This document shows, piece by piece, positions 8,201 through 15,746 of a stretch of DNA of 26,264 bases (positions are counted from its first letter, which is position 1; each line of letters opens with the position of its first letter). The position numbers and the translations under genes were made by a program. The DNA is taken from contig QFOU01000013.1 in the NCBI GenBank assembly GCA_003241595.1, positions 1 to 26,264 of the forward strand, in the 5' to 3' direction. The notes under the pieces are model-generated. The model saw only the letters and a program-made list of their open reading frames with translations. It was not told the DNA's origin and did no database searches. The stretch comes from Pseudomonas fluorescens. Lineage in GTDB: Bacteria > Pseudomonadota > Alphaproteobacteria > UBA2136 > UBA6156.

Positions 8201-8769
8201 ACGTCTCCGCCCACCCGCTGGATGCCTTCACGGAAGAACTCTCTAAAATTGCCAGCCTCAAGCACGCCGCCGAGATCGAAACCTTTGCCTCCGAAGGCGG
8301 CGGTGCCTGCCGCGTTGCGGGTCTCGTCAGTGGCATCCGCGAAGTGAAGACCAAAAAGGGTGACCGCATGGGCGTTATCACCCTGTCCGACTCCACCGGT
8401 GCGATCGAAGTCGCCTTCTTCCCCGAAGCTTACGCCGCCTGCCAAAACCTGCTGGAGTCCAACCAGCCCCTCGTTATGGCCATCAAGGTGCAGCAGGATG
8501 GCGAGCGCCTGCGTATCAATGCCGAGAGCATTAAAACCATGGAAGAAGTTCTCGGTAACCGTACCGAGCTGGTCATCCATATCGCCGATACGTATATTAT
8601 GAATCAGGTAAAATCCGTACTCTCCAAAGCCGGTACCGGCCAAACCACGGTGCGTATGGTGGTGCAAAGCGTGCGCGGCCCCGCCACCCTCAAACTGCCT
8701 AAACGCTTCAACATCAATCCCATGATGCTTGCCCACTTCAAAACCATGGGCGTCCTCCAGCAGCAATAA
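5221..8769 (+). CDS. dnaE: DNA polymerase III alpha subunit
   Basis: The 1182-residue product is the replicative polymerase subunit of the DnaE1 type. The N-terminal PHP domain begins at about residue 8 (FVHLTCKSSYSLLEGM). The catalytic aspartates are in PDFDVDF (Asp429, Asp431) and in KFDFLGLKTL (Asp582). The helix-hairpin-helix region follows. A typical beta-clamp motif QGSLF is at 951-955, and an OB-fold begins near 1028 (CRVAGLVSGIREVKTKKG). In the PHP domain the second His of the usual metal-binding H-x-H is replaced (TCKSS), so proofreading by this domain is unlikely and a separate epsilon subunit is expected. The start is uncertain: ATG 5221 has no good Shine-Dalgarno, and ATG 5233 (MGAPQFVHL) matches the family N-terminus as well. 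It sits directly after recA but has its own unit, given the recA terminator. Confidence 0.97.
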   Translation: MLFRMGAPQFVHLTCKSSYSLLEGMTPIKKLAKAADKAGFAAIGLTDLGNLFGIVEASKYIAGAGIQPILGCELPIILEEKISSIQTVEHITFLPLLVTSQTGWRNLCKLVSESQFRKLEDRRDHQGEAGIALSRVLELNEDLIALSGHYGRGLVPEALKLGQGAEIIKHLSAAFTGNRFFIQLERHQWQGAKASEEKQTEATLLQAAKAMGLPLVATNDCRFVKPDDLEAFEVLVGIGDSTTMDDPARRRFTPQHHLRSEEDMLAAFADLPDACTNTISIAQRCAFLLPQVSVKQMFMPKWEFSGDTPVDQVIREESYAGLHQRLEDYVYPFCETEQEKEAAKAKYEKQLEYELGIIIGMGFDGYFLITSDFIKWAKANGIPVGPGRGSGAGSLVAWSLAITDLDPIRWELYFERFLNPERVSLPDFDVDFCQDRREEVIAYVRRRFGEHRVANIITFGSLKAKACLRDVGRVLGLPYGFVGQVAAFIPEGANPPPIQEVLDADERLRQRYEEEEDVKRLIDTALKLEGCYRHASTHAAGVIITDRRVDEVCGVYIDPRAPMPVTQFSMGDAEYAGLVKFDFLGLKTLSTIRMAENAVKKTYFPEFDIMKADLTDQKTYDMLKLGHTIGVFQIEGGGITELTKKMQADDMEALSAILALYRPGPLGTGMVDDYVNRKLGRAEAEYPHEILKPALEVTYGVPVYQEQIMQMARDMAGYTLGGADMLRRAMGKKKPEEMAKERAKFVEGAATLHNVPAEQANYIFDLMDKFSGYGFNKAHTIAYALISFQTGFLKANYPHEFMAATMTYDRGNHEKLQRYKLELFKLGTILLPPDVNYSQVMFSVEKVPANPEKPDAFQGPAVRHALAALKGAGEEAMKLLVAEREKNGKFKSVWDFLSRLEPSVINKRQLEVLIKAGALDSLDGRRDWLFTNIEALLAYGSACQEARVSGQGSLFGGGGPATVDAAAFMAGCKRAETWDYLTKLQHEAEAVGFYVSAHPLDAFTEELSKIASLKHAAEIETFASEGGGACRVAGLVSGIREVKTKKGDRMGVITLSDSTGAIEVAFFPEAYAACQNLLESNQPLVMAIKVQQDGERLRINAESIKTMEEVLGNRTELVIHIADTYIMNQVKSVLSKAGTGQTTVRMVVQSVRGPATLKLPKRFNINPMMLAHFKTMGVLQQQ

Positions 8770-8782
8770 GCCCGTAAACAAC

Positions 8783-8812
8783 AAAAAGGCGGCCACATGG
8801 GCCGCCTTTCGC
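8783..8812. terminator. Bidirectional terminator between dnaE and the convergent membrane-protein gene
   Basis: GGCGGCC (8788-8794) and GGCCGCC (8799-8805) form a 7-bp stem with a 4-base loop. TTT follows on the plus strand. On the minus strand the A-run at 8783-8787 reads as a T-run, so it can serve both convergent units. Confidence 0.85.
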
Positions 8813-8837
8813 AGTATTCGAAAAAAAGTTCACCCCG

Positions 8838-9233
8838 TCAGGTCGGGTTAAATCGCTCGCGGGTCGTTGTCGATCCCGTCCAGAAGTAGGCGGCGATGAA
8901 AAACAAGGCCATGATCGTCGATGCGAGGGTCAGGCTTAGGCCGATTTCAACGTGGTGCCACGGAACGATCTGGTACGTCGTCATGCGGTAGGTCATGTAG
9001 CCGAGAATTGCGGATTTCAGCACAGCCGCGGCCAGAATGCCGCGTGCCACCAGCACGGGTCGCCGCTTCTCCAGCTCGAATATCTTGAAGATAAGAAACA
9101 CGGCGAGCCCGATCAAAAGGAGAGCCGCAAGCGACGGTCGCACATAGGGTGCATAAAATGAAGCGATCTGCATCCCGACCAAAACGCAGCCAGCGGAAAC
9201 AGCAAGGAAAGTATAGAGATTGCGATGACCCAT
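8838..9233 (-). CDS. Small four-helix membrane protein of unknown function
   Basis: I take ATG 9233 as the start (MGHRNLYTFLAV), giving 131 residues. The frame stays open further upstream only to a TTG codon at 9290, with no support. Four hydrophobic helices are visible: about residues 6-28, 33-51, 64-82 and 97-118. Short charged loops lie between them (ELEKRRPV, TYQIVPWHHVE) and the tail is polar (TTTRERFNPT). It resembles in size and topology the gene at 9356-9772, though I see no convincing sequence identity. No motif points to a function. The ribosome site is poor (GGATATCTCC before the ATG), so the start is tentative. It is convergent with dnaE and shares the terminator at 8783-8812. Confidence 0.6.
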   Translation of the reverse strand: MGHRNLYTFLAVSAGCVLVGMQIASFYAPYVRPSLAALLLIGLAVFLIFKIFELEKRRPVLVARGILAAAVLKSAILGYMTYRMTTYQIVPWHHVEIGLSLTLASTIMALFFIAAYFWTGSTTTRERFNPT

Positions 9234-9315
9234 GGAGATATCCGATCCATATAAGAGGCATTTACATCCACTCTCTATCAATAAAAACAAGATAATTCAA
9301 ATAATATTCAACAAC

Positions 9316-9340
9316 AAAAAACGGCGCCGAAGCGCCGCCT
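9316..9340 (-). terminator. Rho-independent terminator of the minus-strand membrane-protein gene
   Basis: On the minus strand CGGCGC-TTCG-GCGCCG (9337-9322) is a 6-bp stem with a stable UUCG tetraloop followed by TTTTTT. It starts about 19 bases after the stop at 9356 and separates the two small membrane-protein genes. Confidence 0.92.
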
Positions 9341-9355
9341 TAAAAGCTATCGATA

Positions 9356-9772
9356 TCAGCGCGCTAGGGAGATGGACTTCGCATGCGAACGAATCGCCAA
9401 CACCGTCAGCAAGCAATGGCCGAAAAAGGCAATTCCGAGGCCCGCCAGGGCATAGTAAAGCCAGTCGATCGCCTGCCAGAATATCCTCTCGTACCCCAAG
9501 AAATGAACGGCAAGAGGCGTCGCCGGCATAATCAAGAGAACAGTTACGCACTGTCCGCTCAGCGCCAAAAAGGCGCACCACTTCGCAGAAACATCATTGT
9601 CACGCAGAATGAAGAAGTTGAGGGCGGCAGAACCCGAGCTCGCCAACAAGACGACCAAAGGCGGTAGCGGAGAGCTAAAGATGCTCTTGGTCAGGAGGTT
9701 GGTATTAATGGCAAGCCCCAAAATACCAATGGTAACTGGGCAGATAAGGCCAAGTAGGTAGTGCAAACGCAT
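9356..9772 (-). CDS. Small four-helix membrane protein of unknown function
   Basis: The frame is open from 9937, but the upstream part (to about residue 55 of the longest version) looks like non-coding leader sequence. I prefer ATG 9772 (MRLHYLLGLICPV), which has GGAG about 11 bases upstream and begins just before the first helix. This gives 138 residues. Four hydrophobic helices are visible near residues 4-26, 35-55, 63-86 and 100-130. The short C-terminal tail is basic (SHAKSISLAR). ATG 9787 (MEPRAMRLHY) and ATG 9832 (MYSYIGAEV) are alternatives. No motif suggests a function. It ends at its own UUCG-loop terminator, so it is transcribed separately from the similar-sized neighbour at 8838-9233. 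Confidence 0.6.
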   Translation of the reverse strand: MRLHYLLGLICPVTIGILGLAINTNLLTKSIFSSPLPPLVVLLASSGSAALNFFILRDNDVSAKWCAFLALSGQCVTVLLIMPATPLAVHFLGYERIFWQAIDWLYYALAGLGIAFFGHCLLTVLAIRSHAKSISLAR

Positions 9773-9889
9773 GGCTCTAGGCTCCATGTGAGAGGAAACG
9801 ATCAATACTTCCGCACCAATATAGGAATACATGGCTCTATTGTAAGTGCCCAAAAGCCGCACCGGTGTGCAATCCGAGAAATCCGCGCC

Positions 9890-9918
9890 TTGACCCATGT
9901 TGCACCGCAGCGTAAAGT
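9890..9918 (+). promoter_or_regulatory. Probable gltA promoter
   Basis: TTGACC (9890-9895) and TAAAGT (9913-9918) are separated by 17 bases. Transcription would start near 9925 and leave a leader of about 47 bases that includes the GAGG ribosome site at 9959-9962. Confidence 0.4.
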
Positions 9919-9971
9919 GCTTCCAATTCGTTCGCATTCAGCGGCAATAAGAAAAAACGAGGTAAATCAAT

Positions 9972-11303
9972 ATGGCCAACGTCGTCAAACTTAACAAACC
10001 AGCAGGCCAAGCCAGCGGTAATAACACCGCCACATCGGGCGGAGACAACTCTGTCACCGTTACTTTGCCGCTGCTCAAGGGCACTGTAGGCCCCAACGTG
10101 GCCGATGTCCGCGCTCTGTACAAAAACGAAGGCCTGTTCACTTACGATCCCGGCTTCATGTCCACCGCCGCCTGCCAATCCGGTATCACCTATATCGATG
10201 GCGATAAGGGCGAGCTGCTCTATCGTGGCTACCCCATCGAACAACTGGCCGAAAAAGCCTCCTACCTCGAAGTCTGCTACCTGCTGCTGTTCGGAGAACT
10301 CCCCGCACGCGCCGAACTGGAAAAGTTCGAAGACACCGTCATGGATCACACCATGGTGCACGAGCAAGTGGCCACCTTCTTCCATGGTTTCCGCCCGGAC
10401 GCCCACCCGATGTCCATCCTCTGCGGTGTCACCGGCGCACTGGCCAGCTTCTACCACGATAGCACCGATATCCATAACCCGCGCCACCGCGAGATCACGG
10501 CCTACCGCCTGATCGCCAAAATGCCGACCCTCGTCGCCATGGCCTACAAATACAGCGTGGGCCAACCGTTCATGTACCCGGATAACAACCTGAGCTACTC
10601 CGGTAACTTCCTGCGCATGATGTTCGCCGTTCCCACTAAGGATTACGAAGTGAATCCGGTCGTTGAACGCGCCATGGACCGCATCTTCACCCTGCACGCC
10701 GACCACGAGCAGAACGCCAGCACCAGCACCGTCCGCTTGGCCGGTTCCTCGGGCGCTAACCCGTTCGCCTGTATCGCTGCCGGTGTCGCCACTCTCTGGG
10801 GCCCGCTGCACGGGGGTGCCAACGAAGCCGTTCTGAAAATGCTGAAGGAAATCGGTGACGTGAAGAACGTCGACGCCTTCATCGCTCAGGTTAAGGATAA
10901 GATGTCCGACACCAAGCTGATGGGCTTCGGTCACCGTGTTTACAAAAACTTCGACCCCCGCGCCCAACTGATGCGCGAAACCTGCCACGAAGTTCTGAAA
11001 GAACTGAACGTGAAGGACCCGCACCTCGAGATCGCCCTGAAGCTGGAAGAAGTGGCCCTGAAGGATCCCTACTTCATCGAGCGCAAACTCTACCCCAACG
11101 TAGACTTCTACTCGGGCATCATCCTGCGCGCCATCGGCATCCCCACCCCTATGTTCACCTGCTTGTTCGCACTCGCACGTACCGTGGGCTGGATCAGCCA
11201 CTGGATGGAAATGATCGGCGAACCCGATCAGAAGATCGGTCGCCCCCGCCAGCTCTACACCGGCCCCACCCGCCGCGATGTAACCCCGCTGGCCAAGCGC
11301 TAG
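9972..11303 (+). CDS. gltA: Citrate synthase (type II)
   Basis: The enzyme condenses acetyl-CoA and oxaloacetate to citrate, the entry step of the TCA cycle. The 443 residues fit the type II (Gram-negative, hexameric, NADH-sensitive) class. The catalytic residues are His280 in GPLHGGANEA, His321 in GFGHRVYKNFDPRA and Asp378 in NVDFYSGI. Each is offset by exactly 16 from E. coli His264, His305 and Asp362, which fits a longer N-terminus here (a Gly/Ser/Thr-rich stretch of about 20 residues, AGQASGNNTATSGGD). The start has GAGG 9 bases upstream. A terminator follows at 11314-11335. It stands apart from sucA at the far end of the window. Confidence 0.98.
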   Translation: MANVVKLNKPAGQASGNNTATSGGDNSVTVTLPLLKGTVGPNVADVRALYKNEGLFTYDPGFMSTAACQSGITYIDGDKGELLYRGYPIEQLAEKASYLEVCYLLLFGELPARAELEKFEDTVMDHTMVHEQVATFFHGFRPDAHPMSILCGVTGALASFYHDSTDIHNPRHREITAYRLIAKMPTLVAMAYKYSVGQPFMYPDNNLSYSGNFLRMMFAVPTKDYEVNPVVERAMDRIFTLHADHEQNASTSTVRLAGSSGANPFACIAAGVATLWGPLHGGANEAVLKMLKEIGDVKNVDAFIAQVKDKMSDTKLMGFGHRVYKNFDPRAQLMRETCHEVLKELNVKDPHLEIALKLEEVALKDPYFIERKLYPNVDFYSGIILRAIGIPTPMFTCLFALARTVGWISHWMEMIGEPDQKIGRPRQLYTGPTRRDVTPLAKR

Positions 11304-11313
11304 TGAAGCAAAG

Positions 11314-11335
11314 GGAGCCGCAAGGCTCCTTTTTT
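11314..11335 (+). terminator. Rho-independent terminator of gltA
   Basis: GGAGCC-GCAA-GGCTCC is a 6-bp stem with a GCAA tetraloop followed by six T residues. It starts 10 bases after the gltA stop. Confidence 0.93.
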
Positions 11336-11430
11336 ATATCCCACCGCAGGGAAAGTTATCCCACATCCGTTTAAGCAATAAGAACTCCGCCTCATGGGAG
11401 CGACGCGCGGGGTTCGAAAACTTAATAGAG

Positions 11431-11452
11431 AAGGGGGCCAATATGCCCCCTT
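11431..11452. terminator. Hairpin after nhaA (minus-strand unit)
   Basis: AAGGGGGC and GCCCCCTT form an 8-bp stem around CAATAT. On the minus strand it lies 9 bases after the nhaA stop and is followed by CTCTATT, a poor T-tract. Its position supports a role as the end of the minus-strand operon. The 95 bases between it and the gltA terminator hold nothing I recognise. Confidence 0.65.
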
Positions 11453-11461
11453 GCTCTTAAC

Positions 11462-12691
11462 CTAAATATCGCCAATCCCACGCGTACGGGTACGCCGATT
11501 CTTCCCCGTCATTCCCAAAATCACACCCCCCACCACGGCGGAAAGTAGCGAGGCCGAAAGAATCCCCAACTTCATCTCCTGCACATACAAGGCATCCGTA
11601 AATGCAAGGTTGCCGATGAACATGCTCATCGTAAACCCAATGCCGCACAGCACGGTGGTGGCATAAATCTGTGGTATAGTCGCGCTCACCGGCTTGGGCG
11701 CGTTCAACCATCTGATGGCGATGAACAACGCTGCCCCCACCCCGATTTGCTTACCCACAAACAGCCCAAAGAAGATTCCCAACGTCACCGGATTATTAAA
11801 GTCATTCAAGCCCAGTCCCGCCACATTCACCCCCGCATTCAAAAAGCCGAAAATTGGCAGTACAGCGAATGCCACCAATGGCTGCAACTTGTGCTCCAAC
11901 ACCATTAACGGCCCCTGTGGCTCGGGCTCGGCCAAATCATACTCCGCCCGTCGCGCAGCATCATGCGAGGATGTATTTTGTCGTACCAGCGGCATCGGTA
12001 TGGTCATGGCCAGAATCACCCCCGCCAGCGTCGCATGTAGCCCGGATTGGTACACGCACAGCCACAGCACCACCCCACTCACCAAATAAGGCCACAGCGC
12101 CCTCACGCCACCGCGATTCAACACCACCAATGCCCCCGTCACCACCGCCGCCAGCGCCAACGGAATGAGATTCAGTCCTTCGGTATAGAAGGCGGCGATC
12201 AGCAAGATGGCACCCAGATCATCCAGGATCGCAAGCGCGGTCAAAAATACCTTGAGAGAGATCGGCACGCGACTTCCAAACAACATCAATACGCCCAACG
12301 CAAACGCAATGTCCGTCGCTGCGGGAATTGCCCATCCCCGCAAGGTCTCGGGAGAATAAAAGTTGAACGCCGCATAAATGCCCGCCGGAATGATCATCCC
12401 TCCCAGTGCCGTAATGCCTGGCAACAACCGTTCTCGCCACGTGGCAAGCTGCCCCGCAATCACCTCGCGCTTGATCTCCAAACCAACAAGCAGGAAGAAC
12501 AGCGCCATGAGAGCATCATTCACCCAGTAGGTGAGCGTATGCCCAAACATCGGCACATTCTGAATCGCAATATAAGTATCCGCCCAAGGCCCGTTCGCCA
12601 TCATCATGGCAATCACGGCAACACACATGAGCGTAATACCGGCAAGAGCGCCGCTTTTTAAAAAGTGAAGGAGGGCGACAAGCAAATTCAT
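11462..12691 (-). CDS. nhaA: Na+/H+ antiporter NhaA
   Basis: NhaA exchanges internal Na+ or Li+ for two external protons across the inner membrane and serves pH and salt tolerance. The 409 residues and about 12 hydrophobic segments fit the family. The diagnostic motifs are WVNDALMALFFLLVGLEIKR (residues 56-75), PAATDIAFALG with Asp127 (E. coli Asp133) and LAILDDLGAI with Asp157-Asp158 (E. coli Asp163-Asp164, the ion-binding pair). The late conserved GFTMSMFIGNLAF is also present. The ATG at 12691 has no clear Shine-Dalgarno and lies 18 bases after the stop of the FecR-domain gene, so it is probably the third gene of that operon, translated by readthrough of ribosomes or from its own weak site. 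Its functional link to the two upstream genes is unclear. Confidence 0.96.
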   Translation of the reverse strand: MNLLVALLHFLKSGALAGITLMCVAVIAMMMANGPWADTYIAIQNVPMFGHTLTYWVNDALMALFFLLVGLEIKREVIAGQLATWRERLLPGITALGGMIIPAGIYAAFNFYSPETLRGWAIPAATDIAFALGVLMLFGSRVPISLKVFLTALAILDDLGAILLIAAFYTEGLNLIPLALAAVVTGALVVLNRGGVRALWPYLVSGVVLWLCVYQSGLHATLAGVILAMTIPMPLVRQNTSSHDAARRAEYDLAEPEPQGPLMVLEHKLQPLVAFAVLPIFGFLNAGVNVAGLGLNDFNNPVTLGIFFGLFVGKQIGVGAALFIAIRWLNAPKPVSATIPQIYATTVLCGIGFTMSMFIGNLAFTDALYVQEMKLGILSASLLSAVVGGVILGMTGKNRRTRTRGIGDI

Positions 12692-12709
12692 GCCGCCATC
12701 AAACCATAA

Positions 12710-14305
12710 TTACGGGTTCGCTACAAACAAAGCAGCCCCATCCATGCCAACGTTTCCGGTGGGGTTTATGCTATATGCCACACCGGCCTGCGTCATGCCG
12801 GTGCCAAAGCCCAGCATGTTCACGGTGCCGCTGCACGTGCCGCCGGGGCACGCAATGGCATCCGCTCCCGAGGTCACGTTCAATCCGCCCAGATTACTCA
12901 GTTGCGTTTCCTTGAATCCCACTCCACCGGCGCCAGTTGCCATCGTATAAACCTGATTTTCACCAGCCGCGGTTACGGCTCCATTTAAGTGATAGGTTCC
13001 GGCATTTCCGCTATAGGTCCGGCGGAAATCCACCGCCAAAGTGCCATTGAATACATTGCCGGTACTCTCCGGCACCGCACTGCCATCGCGCACAGAGTAG
13101 GTCGGCTGTGTGGCCGAGTGCAGCGCATATTCTACGCGTCCGCTGGTCGGCAGCTGTGTCGCGCGCTCACCCCATACAAAGTGAACTGAATTCGGAATGG
13201 TCACAGCCTCTTCACCCTCACCGCGTACAACGTGGTTGGCAATATCAGTTGCCATACCATTCTTCACCGCAACGAGGTGTCCTCCCACCCAGCGGCCTAA
13301 ACCCGCTGTATTGCCAATCTGCTGCACATCTCTAACCTCGGCAGTACCCTTGAACAAACGCACCGGATCCAACCCCGCTACACTGCTTTCCACAGAGTCC
13401 ATGTTCAGGGTGCCATTCTCATCCACATAAGCACCAAGGGTCATCTGGCCAGAGCGTACCTCTAGCCCTTCGCTTACATCAGTTCCACTAAAGGCAATGG
13501 AAGCGTTTTCAATATCGCGCTTAACCTGTTGTGGAATCTCCGGTGTATCCGGAGGAGTGGTCGGAACTTCCGGCGTTTCATCCGGTGGTGTTACAGGTAC
13601 TTCCGGAGTATCGGGGTTAGGCTGGGTGCCGGGTACTTCGGGCTGCGGCGTTGTTACGGGCGGAATTTCCGGCTGCGGCGTTTCGGGTGTCGGATCTGTC
13701 GGTTGTGGCATTTCATTTGGTTTGTTCGGCCCATCTTCACCGGCCATGGAGTAGACCGGAACCCAACGCTTCAACTCGGTCTTATCGGTCACGGCAACAA
13801 CAACCTTACCTTCGTCGGCTGGCATGGGTTGGCTGTTCAGGGCAGGGGCTTGCGCGGGCTGCGGCGTAAACGTCGCGTGCGCACCTTTTGCCGTTACCTC
13901 AAAACCTTCTCCACTCGTAAACGTACGGCCCATAACATTCATACTCCCTTGATAAACACGCCCACTGGCTTTGCCTTTATCAACAGTAATCGTTACAGCC
14001 GAAAGAGGTTCAATTTCCGCTTCACCATTTGGCAGGGCAAGCTTGAGAGTGTCGCCACCCGCAGGCCCCACGCGTAGGTTGCCTTTCTTCAGGTCAACGG
14101 CGCCGTCATCCTTCACTTCAAAACTGCTGCCGTGTTGGAAGGAGAGGGTGGTCCCACCTTCGGTTTGCACCTGTAGCAAAGGGCCTTCCACTTGCAATGG
14201 CGTACCTACCGCAGGTTGCTCCTTGCCAAAAATATGCGAGAGCGGGCTGGCCTCCGCATGTCCGGCAGCCAATACACATGCACTTAAAACAATATAGTTT
14301 TTCAT
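12710..14305 (-). CDS. Exported FecR-domain protein with proline-rich stalk and C-terminal beta-barrel-like domain (possible type XI secretion cargo)
   Basis: The 531-residue product has several parts. Residues 1-19 are a signal peptide ending AEA; an LSAC lipobox-like string at 7-10 follows too short a hydrophobic stretch to be convincing. Residues about 32-145 resemble the FecR domain of repeated beta strands (GPLLQVQTEGGTTLSF, DLKKGNLRVG, VTITVDKG), but there is no cytoplasmic anti-sigma segment or transmembrane helix. Residues 193-260 are a stalk of Pro-Glu/Thr repeats. Residues about 265-531 are glycine-rich and beta-rich, with RWVGGHLVAV, LPTSGRVEYAL, GTLAVDFRRTY and a final GAALFVANP. 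This last part recalls TbpB-type or lipocalin-like barrels carried by cargo of SLAM proteins. GAGG lies 11 bases before the ATG, and the start overlaps the stop of the SLAM-like gene (TAATG). The N-terminal call is good; the cargo role is inference. Confidence 0.7.
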   Translation of the reverse strand: MKNYIVLSACVLAAGHAEASPLSHIFGKEQPAVGTPLQVEGPLLQVQTEGGTTLSFQHGSSFEVKDDGAVDLKKGNLRVGPAGGDTLKLALPNGEAEIEPLSAVTITVDKGKASGRVYQGSMNVMGRTFTSGEGFEVTAKGAHATFTPQPAQAPALNSQPMPADEGKVVVAVTDKTELKRWVPVYSMAGEDGPNKPNEMPQPTDPTPETPQPEIPPVTTPQPEVPGTQPNPDTPEVPVTPPDETPEVPTTPPDTPEIPQQVKRDIENASIAFSGTDVSEGLEVRSGQMTLGAYVDENGTLNMDSVESSVAGLDPVRLFKGTAEVRDVQQIGNTAGLGRWVGGHLVAVKNGMATDIANHVVRGEGEEAVTIPNSVHFVWGERATQLPTSGRVEYALHSATQPTYSVRDGSAVPESTGNVFNGTLAVDFRRTYSGNAGTYHLNGAVTAAGENQVYTMATGAGGVGFKETQLSNLGGLNVTSGADAIACPGGTCSGTVNMLGFGTGMTQAGVAYSINPTGNVGMDGAALFVANP

Positions 14306-15627
14306 TAGAATACATACCTCACACCAATATTGGCCAGCCAGCGGGAGTAGTCATAGAACCCGATGTTGCTGGTCGTTCGTCTGTAAGCAAAGGTCGGGCG
14401 CAACATCAGGTTTGGCGTCAGGGCATGGTTCATGCCCAGCGTGACATCCCATTGTTCGTCCTTGCGCGCGGCCATGAAGAGCGGATATTCGCCGTCGTAA
14501 TCGCGCAGTTCATACCGCAGGTCGGCAAATACCGATGTTGCTTCCCACGGGAATACCTCAATACCCGCCATCGCACCGGCCAGCATGTAGCTCATGTAGT
14601 CGGTCTTGCTGGCATCTTCCATGCCGCCGTAAACACCCCCAAATACATAAGGAGACAGCGCCGTGTTCCAACGGTTATCAAGTGTGATCCCGGCGATGCC
14701 GCGCACGGCGTTGTTGTCGCTGTTTTGGGCGTAATCAATATGCCCCAGCGTGCCGTAAACGGTCAGGTTGCTGGTCGCATCCAGTGGTTTTAGCCAGTTG
14801 ATATTGGCTGAAAGCGTGCGGCTGTAATCGTCACCACCAAACCAGAATTGCTGGGCGCCCAAACTCACGTTCGTGCGGCCGTGTTCCGGGGATGTGAATT
14901 GCATCCCGCCTTCTGCGGTTAATACGGTTTGCTCGTAATCGCTCGTTTCAAACGGGGTTTTCTGGTTCACGCCTACGTTGGCAAATACGGCTTTGCTCAT
15001 GGTAATGGGCTTGCGCATAAACAGGTTGGCACCGGCTTCGGCATAGAAACTATCCTGAGCCTGCGAGCCGCCATCAATGCGGGCAGGGCCAAGGGAGGCC
15101 AGCGCCGGAACCGTAATATAAGAGCTGTTTGTCGCGGTGTTGATATTGCTGTCGTATCCGGTGGTCGCGGTGATGGTGGCTTTGATAACGGTAGGTCCAC
15201 CGCCCAGAGTCTCATCTAAAACAGAGGCGTAACGACTCAGGTTTTTGCGCACATCCGCAGGGGTTTCAGGGTGCTGCGCCACGGTTTGCAATTCACGGTT
15301 CGCGGCAGCCACATCGCCGATCTTTTCATAAGCGCGCGCAAGCTCGGTACGCACGGGCAGGTTGGAAGGTTGTACTGCCAGCACGCGTTCAAGTGCGGCA
15401 ATCGCCTCTGCGGTCGCGCCGCTGTCCAACGCCGCCATACCGAAGGCGGTATCAAATTCAGGGTTGCCGGCGCTGCCCATAAGCTTCGGGCGTAACAAAG
15501 AGTAAGCTTGGTTGCTGTGTCCTGCCGCCAGCAGTTCAAGCTCTTCCGAGTAGGTGTTGGAGGCTGCCCGCGCAGACGTATTCGCCATAAGTCCGCAGAC
15601 CAATAAAAAGAAGAACTGGTAACGCAT
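14305..15627 (-). CDS. TPR plus outer-membrane beta-barrel protein, SLAM-like (DUF560)
   Basis: The 440-residue product has a signal peptide (1-21, ending SARA), a TPR-like helical region at about 35-120 (AGHSNQAYSLLRPKL, GATAEAIAALERVLAVQPSN, ELARAYEKIGDVAAAN) and a long beta-rich region from about 147 with alternating polar and hydrophobic strands. It ends in an aromatic residue (IGVRYVF), as outer-membrane barrels do. TGYDSNIN at 156-163 and the final RTTSNIGFYDYSRW resemble motifs of the surface lipoprotein assembly modifier family, which moves lipoproteins or soluble cargo across the outer membrane. It is the first gene of the operon with the FecR-domain gene and nhaA. No strong Shine-Dalgarno precedes the ATG. 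A generic TPR-porin without export function is the alternative. Confidence 0.65.
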   Translation of the reverse strand: MRYQFFFLLVCGLMANTSARAASNTYSEELELLAAGHSNQAYSLLRPKLMGSAGNPEFDTAFGMAALDSGATAEAIAALERVLAVQPSNLPVRTELARAYEKIGDVAAANRELQTVAQHPETPADVRKNLSRYASVLDETLGGGPTVIKATITATTGYDSNINTATNSSYITVPALASLGPARIDGGSQAQDSFYAEAGANLFMRKPITMSKAVFANVGVNQKTPFETSDYEQTVLTAEGGMQFTSPEHGRTNVSLGAQQFWFGGDDYSRTLSANINWLKPLDATSNLTVYGTLGHIDYAQNSDNNAVRGIAGITLDNRWNTALSPYVFGGVYGGMEDASKTDYMSYMLAGAMAGIEVFPWEATSVFADLRYELRDYDGEYPLFMAARKDEQWDVTLGMNHALTPNLMLRPTFAYRRTTSNIGFYDYSRWLANIGVRYVF

Positions 15628-15669
15628 CGTTTTTTGTTCTTGGTGGTGTGTCGTTTGTGTTTACAACAG

Positions 15670-15698
15670 TTGATAGAACATCCGACGTTTCGCTTCAA
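15670..15698 (-). promoter_or_regulatory. Possible promoter of the SLAM-like/FecR/nhaA operon
   Basis: On the minus strand TTGAAG (15698-15693) and TATCAA (15675-15670) are 17 bases apart, and the start codon is about 43 bases downstream. The small dyad CAAC-A-GTTG (15664-15672) overlaps the -10 and the expected start site and could be an operator. I saw no convincing Fur box. Confidence 0.35.
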
Positions 15699-15746
15699 AG
15701 CAAAATGAGCTCAACTATTCAAAGAATAATCAATCATATCAAAAGT

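Noticed and set aside
9773..9937. N-terminal extension of the four-helix protein at 9356-9772
   Set aside because: The extension has a soluble, cysteine-containing sequence unlike the rest and runs into the gltA promoter region; no ribosome site supports it.
11336..11430. Possible tRNA or small RNA after gltA
   Set aside because: No cloverleaf or conserved TTCGANNC arm could be fitted; only a terminator hairpin on each side.
12047..12661. 204-codon plus-strand frame
   Set aside because: It is antisense to nhaA; Gln/His/Arg-rich composition reflects the complement of hydrophobic codons.
13497..13754. Gly/Ser/Val repeat protein on the plus strand
   Set aside because: It is the antisense of the Pro-Glu-Thr stalk of the FecR-domain protein; the repeat belongs to that gene.
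14276..14278. Lipoprotein reading of the FecR-domain protein (LSAC at residues 7-10)
   Set aside because: Only six residues of hydrophobic core precede the Cys, too few for a usual lipoprotein signal; cleavage after AEA at 19 is the better fit, although not excluded.
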